Positions 25,388-33,350 of a stretch of 46,567 nucleotides of DNA are shown piece after piece. A model generated the notes under the pieces. It did not search any database and was not told the DNA's origin. It was given only the letters and a program-made list of their open reading frames with translations. Source of the stretch: an uncultured Ruminococcus sp. (GTDB lineage Bacteria > Bacillota > Clostridia > Oscillospirales > Acutalibacteraceae). How positions within the stretch are numbered: position 1 is the first letter of the stretch; each line of letters starts with the position of its first letter. The translations under genes were made by a program, and so were the position numbers. The stretch covers positions 671 to 47,237 of the forward strand of contig CADBWP010000003.1 in the NCBI GenBank assembly GCA_902798365.1, given 5' to 3'.

Positions 25388-26218
25388 GGCGACAGAGTTT
25401 AGTATCATTCTCACAAGTTCCGCTACTCCGTCGTCGTCGTTCGACGGAAGGATCACGTCGGCAGCGGCTCTGCACAGCGGGCTTGCGTTCTCAACGGCGG
25501 CTCCCAGTCCCGCGTGAGCTATCATGTCGGCGTCGTTGTCGGCGTTTCCGGCGGCGGCGGTGTTTTGCGTTTTTATGTTCAGCGTCGCGCACAGCTTTTT
25601 TACCGCGTTGCTCTTGTTGGCGGTCTTGTTCATAAACTCAACAAAGTTCTCGGAGGATGAGGTAATGTACAGTCCCTCTAAGTTATCCTCAAGCCTTTTG
25701 CGGACGCTTTCTCTCACAGCCTTGTCCGTGCACACATACTCCACGCTGTCAAGCGTTTTGCGGTTGTCGTAAATGTACTTTCTCATGTCCGTCAGTCCGC
25801 CGCGCGAGCCGCGAACATAGTCTATATATGCCTCGGTGCAGCCGTAGGCGAGCGGATCGGCAAGATAGCGGCTGTCGGTATAGGTGGCGCCGTTCAGAAA
25901 AGCCTCCCAGATAAGGTCGTCGCCGGCGGTCAGCTCCAAAAGCCGGAGCACATCCGCCTCGTTCATCATGTCCTCATAAATCCTTTTGCCGCGCCTGTCA
26001 TATATCGCCGCGCCGTTTGACGCTATCACGTAATCTATGCAGCCCAGGCGCAAAAGCTGCTTCGGCATTGAGTGGTATGGTCTTCCGCTTGCCGCCGCAA
26101 CGGTGATTCCGCTTTCCGAGGCTGCTATAAGCGCGCGCGCAACGGCAGGGGACAGCGTGTTGTCGGTGCGCAGGGCGGTGCCGTCAAGGTCGATGGCAAG
26201 CAGCCCTACGGCGTTCAT
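25385..26218 (-). CDS. Cof-type HAD phosphatase
   Basis: 277 aa from the ATG at 26218, which overlaps the nth stop (ATGA). HAD motif I is LLAIDLDGTAL, motif II is TVAAASGRP, and the C-terminal motif NADNDADMIAHAGLGAAVENA is typical of the Cof/YbjI (IIB) group of sugar-phosphate and cofactor phosphatases with a C2 cap. Substrate unknown. It is translationally coupled to nth, which is not functionally informative. Confidence 0.9.
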   Translation of the reverse strand: MNAVGLLAIDLDGTALRTDNTLSPAVARALIAASESGITVAAASGRPYHSMPKQLLRLGCIDYVIASNGAAIYDRRGKRIYEDMMNEADVLRLLELTAGDDLIWEAFLNGATYTDSRYLADPLAYGCTEAYIDYVRGSRGGLTDMRKYIYDNRKTLDSVEYVCTDKAVRESVRKRLEDNLEGLYITSSSENFVEFMNKTANKSNAVKKLCATLNIKTQNTAAAGNADNDADMIAHAGLGAAVENASPLCRAAADVILPSNDDDGVAELVRMILNSVA

Positions 26219-26853
26219 TGCACATTCTCCTTTGCAAAGCGGCAAAAGCCGTTCATGCAGCAGCCGCCGCATTTGGGCGACCTTGCGGTGCACACGGCGC
26301 GTCCGTGCAAAACCAGCCTGTGGCAAAAGTCGTTGCTTTCGTCGGGCGGCAGCAGCTTTTTCAGCGCGTCCTCTATCTTTTTGGGATCGCTGAGTCTGTG
26401 CAGACCGAGCCGCGTCGTAATGCGTATGCAATGCGTATCCACCACCACGGCGGGCTTGCCATATACGTCGCCGCATATAAGATTTGCGGTTTTTCTGCCC
26501 ACGCCGGGCAGGGTGGTCAGGTCGTCGATGTTGTCGGGAACCTCGCCGCCAAAGTCCGTCAAAAGCTTTTTGGAAAGCTCTACGATGTCGCGCGACTTGG
26601 TCTTGAACAGTCCGCAGCTTTTTATATATTCCGCCACCTCGCCGTACTCCGCGGCGGCAAACGCCTGCGCGTCGGGAAAGCGCTCAAACAGCGCGGGCGT
26701 AACAAGGTTGACGCGCGCGTCGGTGCATTGAGCCGACAGCCGCGTGGCTATAAGAAGCTGCAGCGGCGTTTGGTATGTAAGCGAGCATTTGGCGTCGGGA
26801 TACTCCTTTTTAAGAGCCTCTACCGCCGCCAGAGCGATCTGTGCCTTCGTCAT
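26215..26853 (-). CDS. nth: Endonuclease III
   Basis: 212 aa. DNA glycosylase/AP lyase that removes oxidised pyrimidines. The helix-hairpin-helix LPGVGRKTAN contains the catalytic Lys, VVDTHCIR the catalytic Asp, and the C-terminal 4Fe-4S loop has the spacing C-6-C-2-C-5-C (CTARSPKCGGCCMNGFC). All essential residues are present. It has its own promoter facing the HAD gene promoter. Confidence 0.96.
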   Translation of the reverse strand: MTKAQIALAAVEALKKEYPDAKCSLTYQTPLQLLIATRLSAQCTDARVNLVTPALFERFPDAQAFAAAEYGEVAEYIKSCGLFKTKSRDIVELSKKLLTDFGGEVPDNIDDLTTLPGVGRKTANLICGDVYGKPAVVVDTHCIRITTRLGLHRLSDPKKIEDALKKLLPPDESNDFCHRLVLHGRAVCTARSPKCGGCCMNGFCRFAKENVQ

Positions 26854-26870
26854 AAAACCACCTCAAAAAC

Positions 26871-26899
26871 AGTTTATCATATTTTGTCGGGTATTGCAA
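26871..26899 (-). promoter_or_regulatory. Predicted promoter of nth
   Basis: TTGCAA (26894-26899), a 17-nt spacer and TAAACT (26871-26876) on the minus strand. The -35 is self-complementary and shared with the promoter on the other strand. Confidence 0.6.
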
Positions 26900-26922
26900 T
26901 TACCCAAAATAATTGGTACAAT
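26894..26922 (+). promoter_or_regulatory. Predicted promoter of the HAD hydrolase gene
   Basis: TTGCAA (26894-26899), a 17-nt spacer and TACAAT (26917-26922). Confidence 0.7.
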
Positions 26923-26951
26923 AATATCATCAAACGGAAAGCGGTGATCAC

Positions 26952-27680
26952 ATGTACAAAAACTACATTTTTGACCTTTACGGCACCTTGATAGATATAA
27001 ACACAAACGAGTGGAGCGCGCAGCTGTGGAAGAAGATGGCGGTGCTTTACGCCTATCACGGAGCCGTCTATACCTACAAGGAGCTGCAAAGTGAGTACGG
27101 CAGGCTTGTTGACCGAGAAAAAGCGGCGGTTCGCCGCCGCCACCCCGAGTTTACGGTTATAGACATCAAAATAGAAAAGGTTTTCAGGCGGCTATACACT
27201 CAAAAGGGCGTAAAGGCAGCCAAGCGGCTGATTTTGTTTACCGCCGAGGCGTTCCGCTGTTATTCAACAAAGTACATAAAGCTCTATGACGGAGTGACCG
27301 ACCTTCTCGATACCCTTAAAGCCAAGGGCAAAAGGATATATCTGCTGTCGAACGCCCAGCGCGTGTTCACCGAGAACGAGCTGAACATGTTCGGGCTTAT
27401 GAAATACTTTGACGGCGTGTGCATAAGCTCGGATGAGGAGACCTCAAAGCCCGACCCGCATTACTATCGGGCGTTGTTCGACCGCTACGGGCTTGACAAA
27501 AGCGAGTCGATAATGATAGGCAACGATTTTATATCCGACATAGGCGGAGCGGCGGATTTCGGCATAGACAGCCTATACATCCACCAGAGCATTTCGCCCG
27601 AGATAACCGGCAGGCTGCGCAGCACCTACAAGGTCATGGACGGGGATGTGTATAAGATCAAGAGCTTGATAATAGAATGA
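26952..27680 (+). CDS. HAD-superfamily hydrolase (subfamily IA)
   Basis: 242 aa. Motif I is FDLYGTLIDI: the nucleophile Asp is present, but the second Asp of DxDGT, used as acid/base by phosphatases, is Tyr, as in L-2-haloacid dehalogenases and some related proteins. Motif II is LLSNAQ, the motif III Lys is in TSKPDP, and motif IV is MIGNDFISDIGGA. A helical cap fills residues 18-90. Phosphatase activity is thus uncertain; substrate unknown. Single gene with its own promoter and terminator. Confidence 0.88.
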   Translation: MYKNYIFDLYGTLIDINTNEWSAQLWKKMAVLYAYHGAVYTYKELQSEYGRLVDREKAAVRRRHPEFTVIDIKIEKVFRRLYTQKGVKAAKRLILFTAEAFRCYSTKYIKLYDGVTDLLDTLKAKGKRIYLLSNAQRVFTENELNMFGLMKYFDGVCISSDEETSKPDPHYYRALFDRYGLDKSESIMIGNDFISDIGGAADFGIDSLYIHQSISPEITGRLRSTYKVMDGDVYKIKSLIIE

Positions 27681-27689
27681 AAAACGATA

Positions 27690-27722
27690 AAAGGAGCCTT
27701 GCGCAATGCAGGCTCCTTTGGT
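27690..27722. terminator. Bidirectional terminator
   Basis: AAAGGAGCC (27690-27698) pairs perfectly with GGCTCCTTT (27711-27719), A and T runs on both sides, between the convergent HAD and AraC genes. Confidence 0.85.
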
Positions 27723-27736
27723 TTGATTTGAAATAT

Positions 27737-28597
27737 TCAGTTCTTTTTCTTTCCCGGCTTGTTCAGCAGCTTTTTTCTGTACTGTGCCGGCGTGCAGTCA
27801 TACACCTTTTTGCATTGGGTAATGAACGATTTTACGTTTGCAAAGCCGTTTTCAAGCGCGGCGGTGGATACCGTCACGTTGTTTTCCAGCATGTCGGAAA
27901 CCGCGTTTTCAAGGCGCAGGTTCGCAAGATATTCGGAAAAGCTGACCTGCGTCACGCTCTTGAAGTATTTTGAAAAATACGACGGCGAAAGGTTCACCAC
28001 GGCAGAGATCTCGTCAAGCGGTATCTCGCGGCGGAAGTTTTCGTTGATGTATGCGATGGCTGTCTTTGCATAGGAAAAATCGCGCTTGGGCTGCATAACC
28101 GACGCGGCGGCGCGGCAGAAGCACATGCAGCGCGTCAGCATGATGTAGTACAGTCTGTTGATCTGCGCTATGATCATAAGCGACGCATAGGGCGCGCTTC
28201 TGTCCGTGTCTGCAATGCTTTGCAGCACCTGCGCCAGCTGCGGACGAACGTCGGGAGAATCGTTTACGTCGAAGAAAACGCTGTCAACCGACTTGCAGAA
28301 CATGCGGATGTATTCAAACGAAAAGTTTATGCACAAAAGCCTGCACGATTTGCCCTCTGCGGATCGCACAAGATGAACGTCCTCGCTGTTGAACAGAATA
28401 AAATCGCCCTGCTCAACTATCTGAGAGGCTCCGTTGCGCGTGCACTCCGCCCTGCCCTCAAGCACATACACTATCTCGGGCTCGCGGTGCCATTGCAGCT
28501 CTGTCTTGTGTGTGTCAGACGAAAGGTCAAGATACATGATGGCGGCGGGTATGTTTTTGTCATAATTCGCCACGTTATACTGATAATCCATTTTCAA
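27737..28597 (-). CDS. AraC-family transcriptional regulator
   Basis: 286 aa. N-terminal cupin-like sensing domain (residues 15-100: LQWHREPEIVYVLEGRAECTRNG, GDFILFNSEDVHLV) and C-terminal double helix-turn-helix (about 185-280: IPLDEISAVVNLSPSYFSKYFKSVTQVSFSEYL and AALENGFANVKSFITQCKKVYDCTPAQYRKK). Regulators of this build often sense sugars. Ligand and targets unknown. It is divergent to another AraC regulator and not next to any transporter or glycosidase. Confidence 0.93.
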   Translation of the reverse strand: MKMDYQYNVANYDKNIPAAIMYLDLSSDTHKTELQWHREPEIVYVLEGRAECTRNGASQIVEQGDFILFNSEDVHLVRSAEGKSCRLLCINFSFEYIRMFCKSVDSVFFDVNDSPDVRPQLAQVLQSIADTDRSAPYASLMIIAQINRLYYIMLTRCMCFCRAAASVMQPKRDFSYAKTAIAYINENFRREIPLDEISAVVNLSPSYFSKYFKSVTQVSFSEYLANLRLENAVSDMLENNVTVSTAALENGFANVKSFITQCKKVYDCTPAQYRKKLLNKPGKKKN

Positions 28598-28615
28598 TTT
28601 TTACTCCTTGCGCTA

Positions 28616-28644
28616 TTGAAAAAATTACACAAATCATGTAATAT
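28616..28644 (+). promoter_or_regulatory. Predicted promoter of the second AraC gene
   Basis: TTGAAA (28616-28621), a 17-nt spacer and TAATAT (28639-28644). For the divergent AraC gene a TATACT at 28651-28656 (minus) is a candidate -10 with a poor -35. Confidence 0.5.
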
Positions 28645-28731
28645 ATATTTAGTATAACCGCTAAAAACGTCGATTGCTATGTATTTATGCAGGTTTTATA
28701 TGGACTTTTGTTGCAGAGAGAGCGACTGATA

Positions 28732-29520
28732 ATGAGAGAAAACAATAATATTGATATTACTTGCAGGCCATATGGTCTGATAGACGGCGGCGCGCGCGGA
28801 GACCTGCCTTTTTTGCGAAGCGATAATTACAAGCTGATATATGTGCTGTCGGGAGAGCTGAGGGTCGAAATAGACGGAAAGGCATATTCCGTGGGCGAGC
28901 ATTGCTCGGCGCTTGTCTATCCGTTTTCTTCATTGGAGCTCATAAGCGACAGCGGAGCTCGCTACTTTGCCGTGGCGTTCAACGGCGTTGCCCTTGTGGG
29001 AATGCTCAGCCGCACGGCGTTTTCGCCCGCAAGACCCGTTTCGGGAAGGATCGATTCGCCTCTGCTGATCCGGGGCTTTCACTTTATCTCGCAGTTGAAC
29101 GGCTACACCCCGTTTACGCGTTACCGTCAGGGCGGCGGACTGATAATCCTGCTGTCTTATTACATGGAGCACCATCCCGGCAAAAACGTTGCGGCGGAAA
29201 ACTACGTCGTCACGGCGCTTGAGCTTATAGACCGCAATTTTATGAACAGCGATTTCGGCGTTGCGGACATAGCCAAAGAGCTTAAAATAGACCGCACATA
29301 TCTTTACCGTCTGTTCAAAAAAGAAACCAACATGACGGTTGTGGAATATCTTGTGCGCAGGCGCATCTATAACGCAGAGATTTTGCTGGCAAACAGCGAC
29401 CGCTCCATCCGTGATGTGGCGGTCAGCTCGGGATTTTCAGACCAGCTTTACTTTTCGCGCGTGTTCAAGCGCGTCGAAGGCAAGACCCCGTCCGAATTCA
29501 GAGGATCGGTGTCAAGGTAA
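28732..29520 (+). CDS. AraC-family transcriptional regulator
   Basis: 262 aa from the ATG at 28732; an in-frame ATG at 28687 has no ribosome binding site, and the one for 28732 (GAGAGAG) is weak, so the start is uncertain. Cupin sensing domain (YKLIYVLSGELRVEIDGKAYSVGEHCSALVYPFSSLEL) and C-terminal AraC HTH pair (FGVADIAKELKIDRTYLYRLFKKETNMTVVEYL, RDVAVSSGFSDQLYFSRVFKRVEGKTPSEFR). Ligand unknown. Its 3' end overlaps pncC on the other strand by 9 nt. Confidence 0.9.
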   Translation: MRENNNIDITCRPYGLIDGGARGDLPFLRSDNYKLIYVLSGELRVEIDGKAYSVGEHCSALVYPFSSLELISDSGARYFAVAFNGVALVGMLSRTAFSPARPVSGRIDSPLLIRGFHFISQLNGYTPFTRYRQGGGLIILLSYYMEHHPGKNVAAENYVVTALELIDRNFMNSDFGVADIAKELKIDRTYLYRLFKKETNMTVVEYLVRRRIYNAEILLANSDRSIRDVAVSSGFSDQLYFSRVFKRVEGKTPSEFRGSVSR

Positions 29521-30084
29521 GTCCCCGGCTTTTTCGGCGGCGTAACACTCGGACAATATGTTAAACAGGGCGGCGTCGGAGGCGAGCCTGCGGATCTGTT
29601 CGCGCGAATTGGGCTGTGATTCGCTTCCGCCCAGCATAAGGCGGACGGAATACGCCTTTTCGGCGGTGCAAACGCCCACATATACCAGCCCGACGGGCTT
29701 TTCGGCGGTGCCGCCCGTGGGTCCCGCTATGCCCGTGGTGCTGACCGCTATGTCGGCGCCCGAAAGCTTTTTTACGCCCTCCGCCATCTGAATCGAGGTT
29801 TCGGCGGACACCGCGCCCAGCACGGCAAGGGTTTCGGAGCTCACGTCCAAAACCTTTTCCTTTATAAAGTTTGCATACGAGCACACTCCGCAGTCAAACA
29901 CCGCGCTCGAGCCGCTTACGCGCGTTATGCGTTCGCTTATCAGTCCGCCCGTGCAGCTTTCGGCTGTGGCGGCCTTCAGCCCCAGCGCCGACAGCTTTGC
30001 CACCACATCTTCCTCAATGCGGTCGCGGTCGAGGCTGTTTTTTTGAAAAAGCTCGTAAATATCCTGTTCTGTCAGCGTAACCAT
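29512..30084 (-). CDS. pncC: Nicotinamide-nucleotide amidohydrolase (CinA C-terminal domain)
   Basis: 190 aa, the stand-alone PncC form without the N-terminal CinA part. It deamidates NMN to NaMN in NAD recycling. The catalytic Ser is in TAESCTGG (residues 40-47), followed by GSSAVFDCGVCSYANFIK with the conserved Tyr and Lys, then GAVSAET and TTGIAGPTGGTAEKPVG. A 20-residue N-terminal extension is of no known use. It has a good promoter of its own. It overlaps the AraC gene tail to tail, with no terminator visible between them. Confidence 0.92.
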   Translation of the reverse strand: MVTLTEQDIYELFQKNSLDRDRIEEDVVAKLSALGLKAATAESCTGGLISERITRVSGSSAVFDCGVCSYANFIKEKVLDVSSETLAVLGAVSAETSIQMAEGVKKLSGADIAVSTTGIAGPTGGTAEKPVGLVYVGVCTAEKAYSVRLMLGGSESQPNSREQIRRLASDAALFNILSECYAAEKAGDLP

Positions 30085-30113
30085 ATCGGCACCTCACTAT
30101 AAAAATATAAATC

Positions 30114-30142
30114 AGTATAACATCATAAGTAATTAATTGCAA
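30114..30142 (-). promoter_or_regulatory. Predicted promoter of pncC
   Basis: TTGCAA (30137-30142), a 17-nt spacer and TATACT (30114-30119) on the minus strand. A possible -10 for rsmE (TATAAC, 30116-30121, plus strand) overlaps it. Confidence 0.65.
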
Positions 30143-30157
30143 TACAAGGAGATCATC

Positions 30158-30868
30158 ATGGCTTGGTTTTTCAGCGAAAGCGAAATAAACGGAGATACCT
30201 TTTTGCTCGAGGGTGAAAACGAAAGGCACGCGCGTGTGCTCAGGCTTCGCCCGGGCGAGGCGGTGACCGTGGTCACGCCGCTCGGCGTTCAATGCGAGTG
30301 CCGGGTGGAGGACGGCTGCCTGCTTAGGGTCGTTGAAAAAAAGCCCTGCGAAAACGAGCCCGACGTTTTTGTCACGCTGTATCAGGCGTTGCCCAAGGGC
30401 GACAAAATGGACTACATAGTGCAAAAATGCGTAGAGCTGGGGGTGGGGAAAATAGTACCCATGCTCACCGAACGGTGCGTGTCGCGCCCCGACGAAAAAA
30501 CGCTCGAAAAAAAGCGCGCCCGCTGGCAGAAGATAGCCCTTCAGGCGGCAATGCAGAGCCGCCGCGGAACCGTGCCCGAGGTGTGCTCCTGCGTAAGCTT
30601 CGGCGAGGCGGTGAGCCTTTCCGCCCAAAACGACAAAACCGTGTTCTTTTATGAGCTGGGCGGCGATAGCGTAAAAACTATCTTAGACGAAAAGCCGAAA
30701 ACAATAGGCATGTTCATAGGCAGCGAGGGCGGCTTTTCCGCGCAGGAGGCACAGCAGGCGATTGGCAGCGGCGCCGCTGCCGCCACCCTGGGCAAAAGAA
30801 TACTGCGCGCCGAAACCGCGCCGCTGGCAGGGCTTTCGATTATAATGTATCAGACGGATAATTTTTAG
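30158..30868 (+). CDS. rsmE: 16S rRNA m3U1498 methyltransferase
   Basis: 236 aa from the ATG at 30158 (AAGGAG upstream); a TTG at 30137 is less likely. It methylates N3 of U1498 in 16S rRNA using SAM. N-terminal PUA-like part (HARVLRLRPGEAVTVV), then the SPOUT knot with LPKGDKMDYIVQKCVELGVGKIVPMLTERCV, MFIGSEGGFSAQEA and LGKRILRAETA. Its promoter is weak or embedded in the pncC promoter. Confidence 0.95.
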   Translation: MAWFFSESEINGDTFLLEGENERHARVLRLRPGEAVTVVTPLGVQCECRVEDGCLLRVVEKKPCENEPDVFVTLYQALPKGDKMDYIVQKCVELGVGKIVPMLTERCVSRPDEKTLEKKRARWQKIALQAAMQSRRGTVPEVCSCVSFGEAVSLSAQNDKTVFFYELGGDSVKTILDEKPKTIGMFIGSEGGFSAQEAQQAIGSGAAAATLGKRILRAETAPLAGLSIIMYQTDNF

Positions 30869-30882
30869 TTTTTCACAAAATA

Positions 30883-30911
30883 TTGACAAGCACACTTTAA
30901 TGCGGTAAAAT
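30883..30911 (+). promoter_or_regulatory. Near-consensus promoter of ilvB
   Basis: TTGACA (30883-30888), a 17-nt spacer and TAAAAT (30906-30911). The leader is only about 35-40 nt, so there is no T-box or leader-peptide attenuator. Confidence 0.85.
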
Positions 30912-30954
30912 ATAAAACAGTCTATTTAAAAATACTGCCAAAAGGGGAATGGAA

Positions 30955-32622
30955 ATGAAGTTAACAGGTGCAGATATTATTTGCGAATGTCTTTTGGAGC
31001 AGGGCGTTGACACCGTTTTCGGTTATCCGGGCGGCGCGGCGCTCAACACCTACGACGCTCTTTACAAATACAGCGACAAGATCCGACACATACTCACCGC
31101 CCACGAGCAGGGCGCTTCTCACGCGGCGGACGGCTACGCGCGATCAACGGGCAAAACAGGCGTGGTCATCACCACCTCGGGTCCCGGAGCGACAAATATA
31201 GTGACGGGCATAGCCACCGCAAACATTGACAGTATTCCCGTTGTTGCCATAACCGCAAACGTTAACCTCGACCAGCTGGGACGCGACAGCTTTCAGGAGG
31301 TCGATATAGTCAATATAGTAAAGCCCATCACCAAGGGAAGCTTTTTGGTAAAGAGCGTTGAAGAGCTGGCTCCGACGATTCGCAGGGCGTTCGCCCTTGC
31401 CAACGAGGGCAGAAAGGGTCCCGTGCTTGTAGATGTGCCCAAGGATATTACCGCAATGACAGCCGAGTACGAGCCTCAGCCCCCCGCAAAAGAGGAGAAG
31501 GCTCCCATAGCCAACCCCGACGTGATCGGCAGGGTGCAGGAGCTTATCAGAAAGTCGCGCAGACCTATGATATACGCCGGCGGCGGAATCATCGGCGCAG
31601 GCGCGTGTGAGGAGTTCAAGCATTTTGCAGAGCTTATCGACGCCCCCGTGTGCTGTTCGCTTATGGGTCTGGGCTGCTTCCCTGCCTCTCATCCGCTGTG
31701 CGTGGGCAACATAGGCATGCACGGCGGCTACGAAACCGGCATGATCACCGCGGCGTGCGATCTTATCCTTGCCGTGGGCGCGCGTTTTTCGGACAGAGTT
31801 GCCGGAGACCGCGAAAAGTTCGGCTCGCAGGCTAAGATAGTTCAGCTTGAGATAGACAAAAACGAAATAAACAAAAACGTAAAGGTTGACGAGTATGTTC
31901 TGGGCGACGCAAAGCTTATACTCAACGCGCTTACCGAGGGCATGGAGCAGCAGTCGCACACGGTCTGGCTGTCCAAAATAGAGGAATGGAAGCACAGCCT
32001 TGTGCCCGAGTCGCTTCCGCGCAGCGAATATCCGCAGCCCGTAGAGGTCATAGGCGCGGTCAACGCGCTTAAGGCGGACGACGACATCATCGCAACCGAC
32101 GTGGGTCAGCACCAGATGTGGGTTGCTCAGCACGCCCGTATAGAGGTTGAAAAAACTCTGCTCACCTCGGGCGGCATGGGCACTATGGGCTTTGGTATGG
32201 GCGCAGCCATAGGCGCGCAGGTATCTCACCCCGACAGGCGCGTGTTCCTGTTCACCGGCGACGGAAGCTTCCACATGAACCTCAACGAGCTTGTTACCCT
32301 TAAGTCATACAACCTGCCCGTTGTGGTAATAGTAATGAACAACACCGTGCTGGGCATGGTTCGCCAATGGCAAAAGCTGTTTTACGGCAACCGCTTCTCT
32401 CAGACCGATCCCCACCGTGCCACCGACTTCGTGGCTCTGGCAAACGCCTTCGGCATCGAGGGCATGAGGATAGATACGAGCGAGGAGATAATGCCCACGC
32501 TCAAAAAGGCGCTCTCGATGAACGCTCCGGTGGTCATAGATTGCAGGATAAGCCCCGACGCAAACGTTCTGCCCATGATCCCCCCGGGAAAAACGGTAAA
32601 CGAAATAGTTACCTCGATGTGA
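30955..32622 (+). CDS. ilvB: Acetolactate synthase, large (catalytic) subunit
   Basis: 555 aa from the ATG at 30955, preferred over the ATG at 30949 because AAAGGGG is then 7 nt away rather than 1. TPP- and FAD-binding enzyme forming acetolactate from pyruvate for branched-chain amino acids. The TPP-activating Glu is in TAHEQGASHAADGYAR, the FAD region contains VGARFSDRVAGDREKFG, the TPP-Mg site is FTGDGSFHMN...NN, and VLGMVRQWQKLFY and the end VLPMIPPGK are typical of IlvB. No regulatory subunit gene (ilvN) follows; the gene is a single transcription unit. Confidence 0.95.
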   Translation: MKLTGADIICECLLEQGVDTVFGYPGGAALNTYDALYKYSDKIRHILTAHEQGASHAADGYARSTGKTGVVITTSGPGATNIVTGIATANIDSIPVVAITANVNLDQLGRDSFQEVDIVNIVKPITKGSFLVKSVEELAPTIRRAFALANEGRKGPVLVDVPKDITAMTAEYEPQPPAKEEKAPIANPDVIGRVQELIRKSRRPMIYAGGGIIGAGACEEFKHFAELIDAPVCCSLMGLGCFPASHPLCVGNIGMHGGYETGMITAACDLILAVGARFSDRVAGDREKFGSQAKIVQLEIDKNEINKNVKVDEYVLGDAKLILNALTEGMEQQSHTVWLSKIEEWKHSLVPESLPRSEYPQPVEVIGAVNALKADDDIIATDVGQHQMWVAQHARIEVEKTLLTSGGMGTMGFGMGAAIGAQVSHPDRRVFLFTGDGSFHMNLNELVTLKSYNLPVVVIVMNNTVLGMVRQWQKLFYGNRFSQTDPHRATDFVALANAFGIEGMRIDTSEEIMPTLKKALSMNAPVVIDCRISPDANVLPMIPPGKTVNEIVTSM

Positions 32623-32717
32623 TTTTTCGGTTCGCCCTTTGAAGCCGCGCAGGAAACAGGATATTTGCGGCAAGGCAGAGAACCGCGGCACAGAGATAGA
32701 ATATTGAAATATAAAAA

Positions 32718-32764
32718 GGTCGGAAAGACAGCTTGCATAACGCATCGTCTTTCCGACCGTTTTG
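32718..32764. terminator. Bidirectional terminator, GTCGG-type palindrome, copy 4
   Basis: A perfect 12-bp stem, GGTCGGAAAGAC (32718-32729) with 32747-32758, flanked by T runs on both strands, lies between convergent ilvB and the zeta-like gene. Confidence 0.85.
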
Positions 32765-32775
32765 TTATAGAAAAA

Positions 32776-33339
32776 TTAAAACTTGAAACAATCTCTTGAA
32801 AACTCCGTAAGCCAATCAGGGCGATAGCCGTTTGTAAAGCGGAAGCTGCCGCCGTTTATTTCGCCCACCTTTACAAAACCGTTTTCGTTGTCGTAAAAAA
32901 CGACCTTGTCGCAGTACGGGATTATTCTTTTAAGCTGCTCAAAGCGTTTGCCGAAGCGGCGTTCAACGTCCTCGGGCTTTATATAATGACCGCCCTTTTT
33001 TACCCGGTTTTCAATGCGGAAGATACTTTCGTATTTGGTGTTGAGTCCGATATAGTACATGATAATACCGTAACCGAGCGATTTTGCCCGGGCGACGGTT
33101 TTTTCGATCCGGTGTCCCGAAAGGGTGGTTTCCTGAGTAAAGCTCTCGCCGTTTGAAATGCAGCGTTCTATCTCTTTTACGGCGAGCTTTCCTGCGGCAA
33201 TGTCGGTTACCTTATTCGATTTGGCGATAACGTCGGGGTCGATGATATGACCCATATCAACACCCTGTCCCTCAAGGACTCCGCGAAAGCTTGTCTTTCC
33301 GGTGCCGTCAATGCCGGCAATAAGGGTCATCTGATTCAT
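32776..33339 (-). CDS. Zeta-toxin-like P-loop kinase/ATPase of unknown role
   Basis: 187 aa. The Walker A is AGIDGTGKTSF (residues 8-18), then DPDVIAKSNKVTDIAAGKLAVKEIERCISNGESFTQETTLSG and a basic stretch with RIENRVKKGGHYIKPEDVERRF. This order (P-loop, conserved Asp, ETTLSG, Arg pair after GGH) fits the zeta-toxin/predicted-ABC-type-ATPase group (COG4185). It begins 11 nt after lepA with a poor ribosome binding site, so it is the distal gene of the lepA unit. No antitoxin-sized gene lies next to it, which argues against a classic epsilon-zeta pair. Substrate unknown. Confidence 0.8.
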   Translation of the reverse strand: MNQMTLIAGIDGTGKTSFRGVLEGQGVDMGHIIDPDVIAKSNKVTDIAAGKLAVKEIERCISNGESFTQETTLSGHRIEKTVARAKSLGYGIIMYYIGLNTKYESIFRIENRVKKGGHYIKPEDVERRFGKRFEQLKRIIPYCDKVVFYDNENGFVKVGEINGGSFRFTNGYRPDWLTEFSRDCFKF

Positions 33340-33350
33340 AATGTTTTACC

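Noticed and set aside
30912-30954. Leader-peptide or T-box control of ilvB
   Set aside because: The promoter leaves too short a leader for either.
32776-33339. Classic epsilon-zeta toxin-antitoxin pair
   Set aside because: No antitoxin-sized gene is adjacent; the neighbour upstream is lepA and the neighbour downstream is a terminator.
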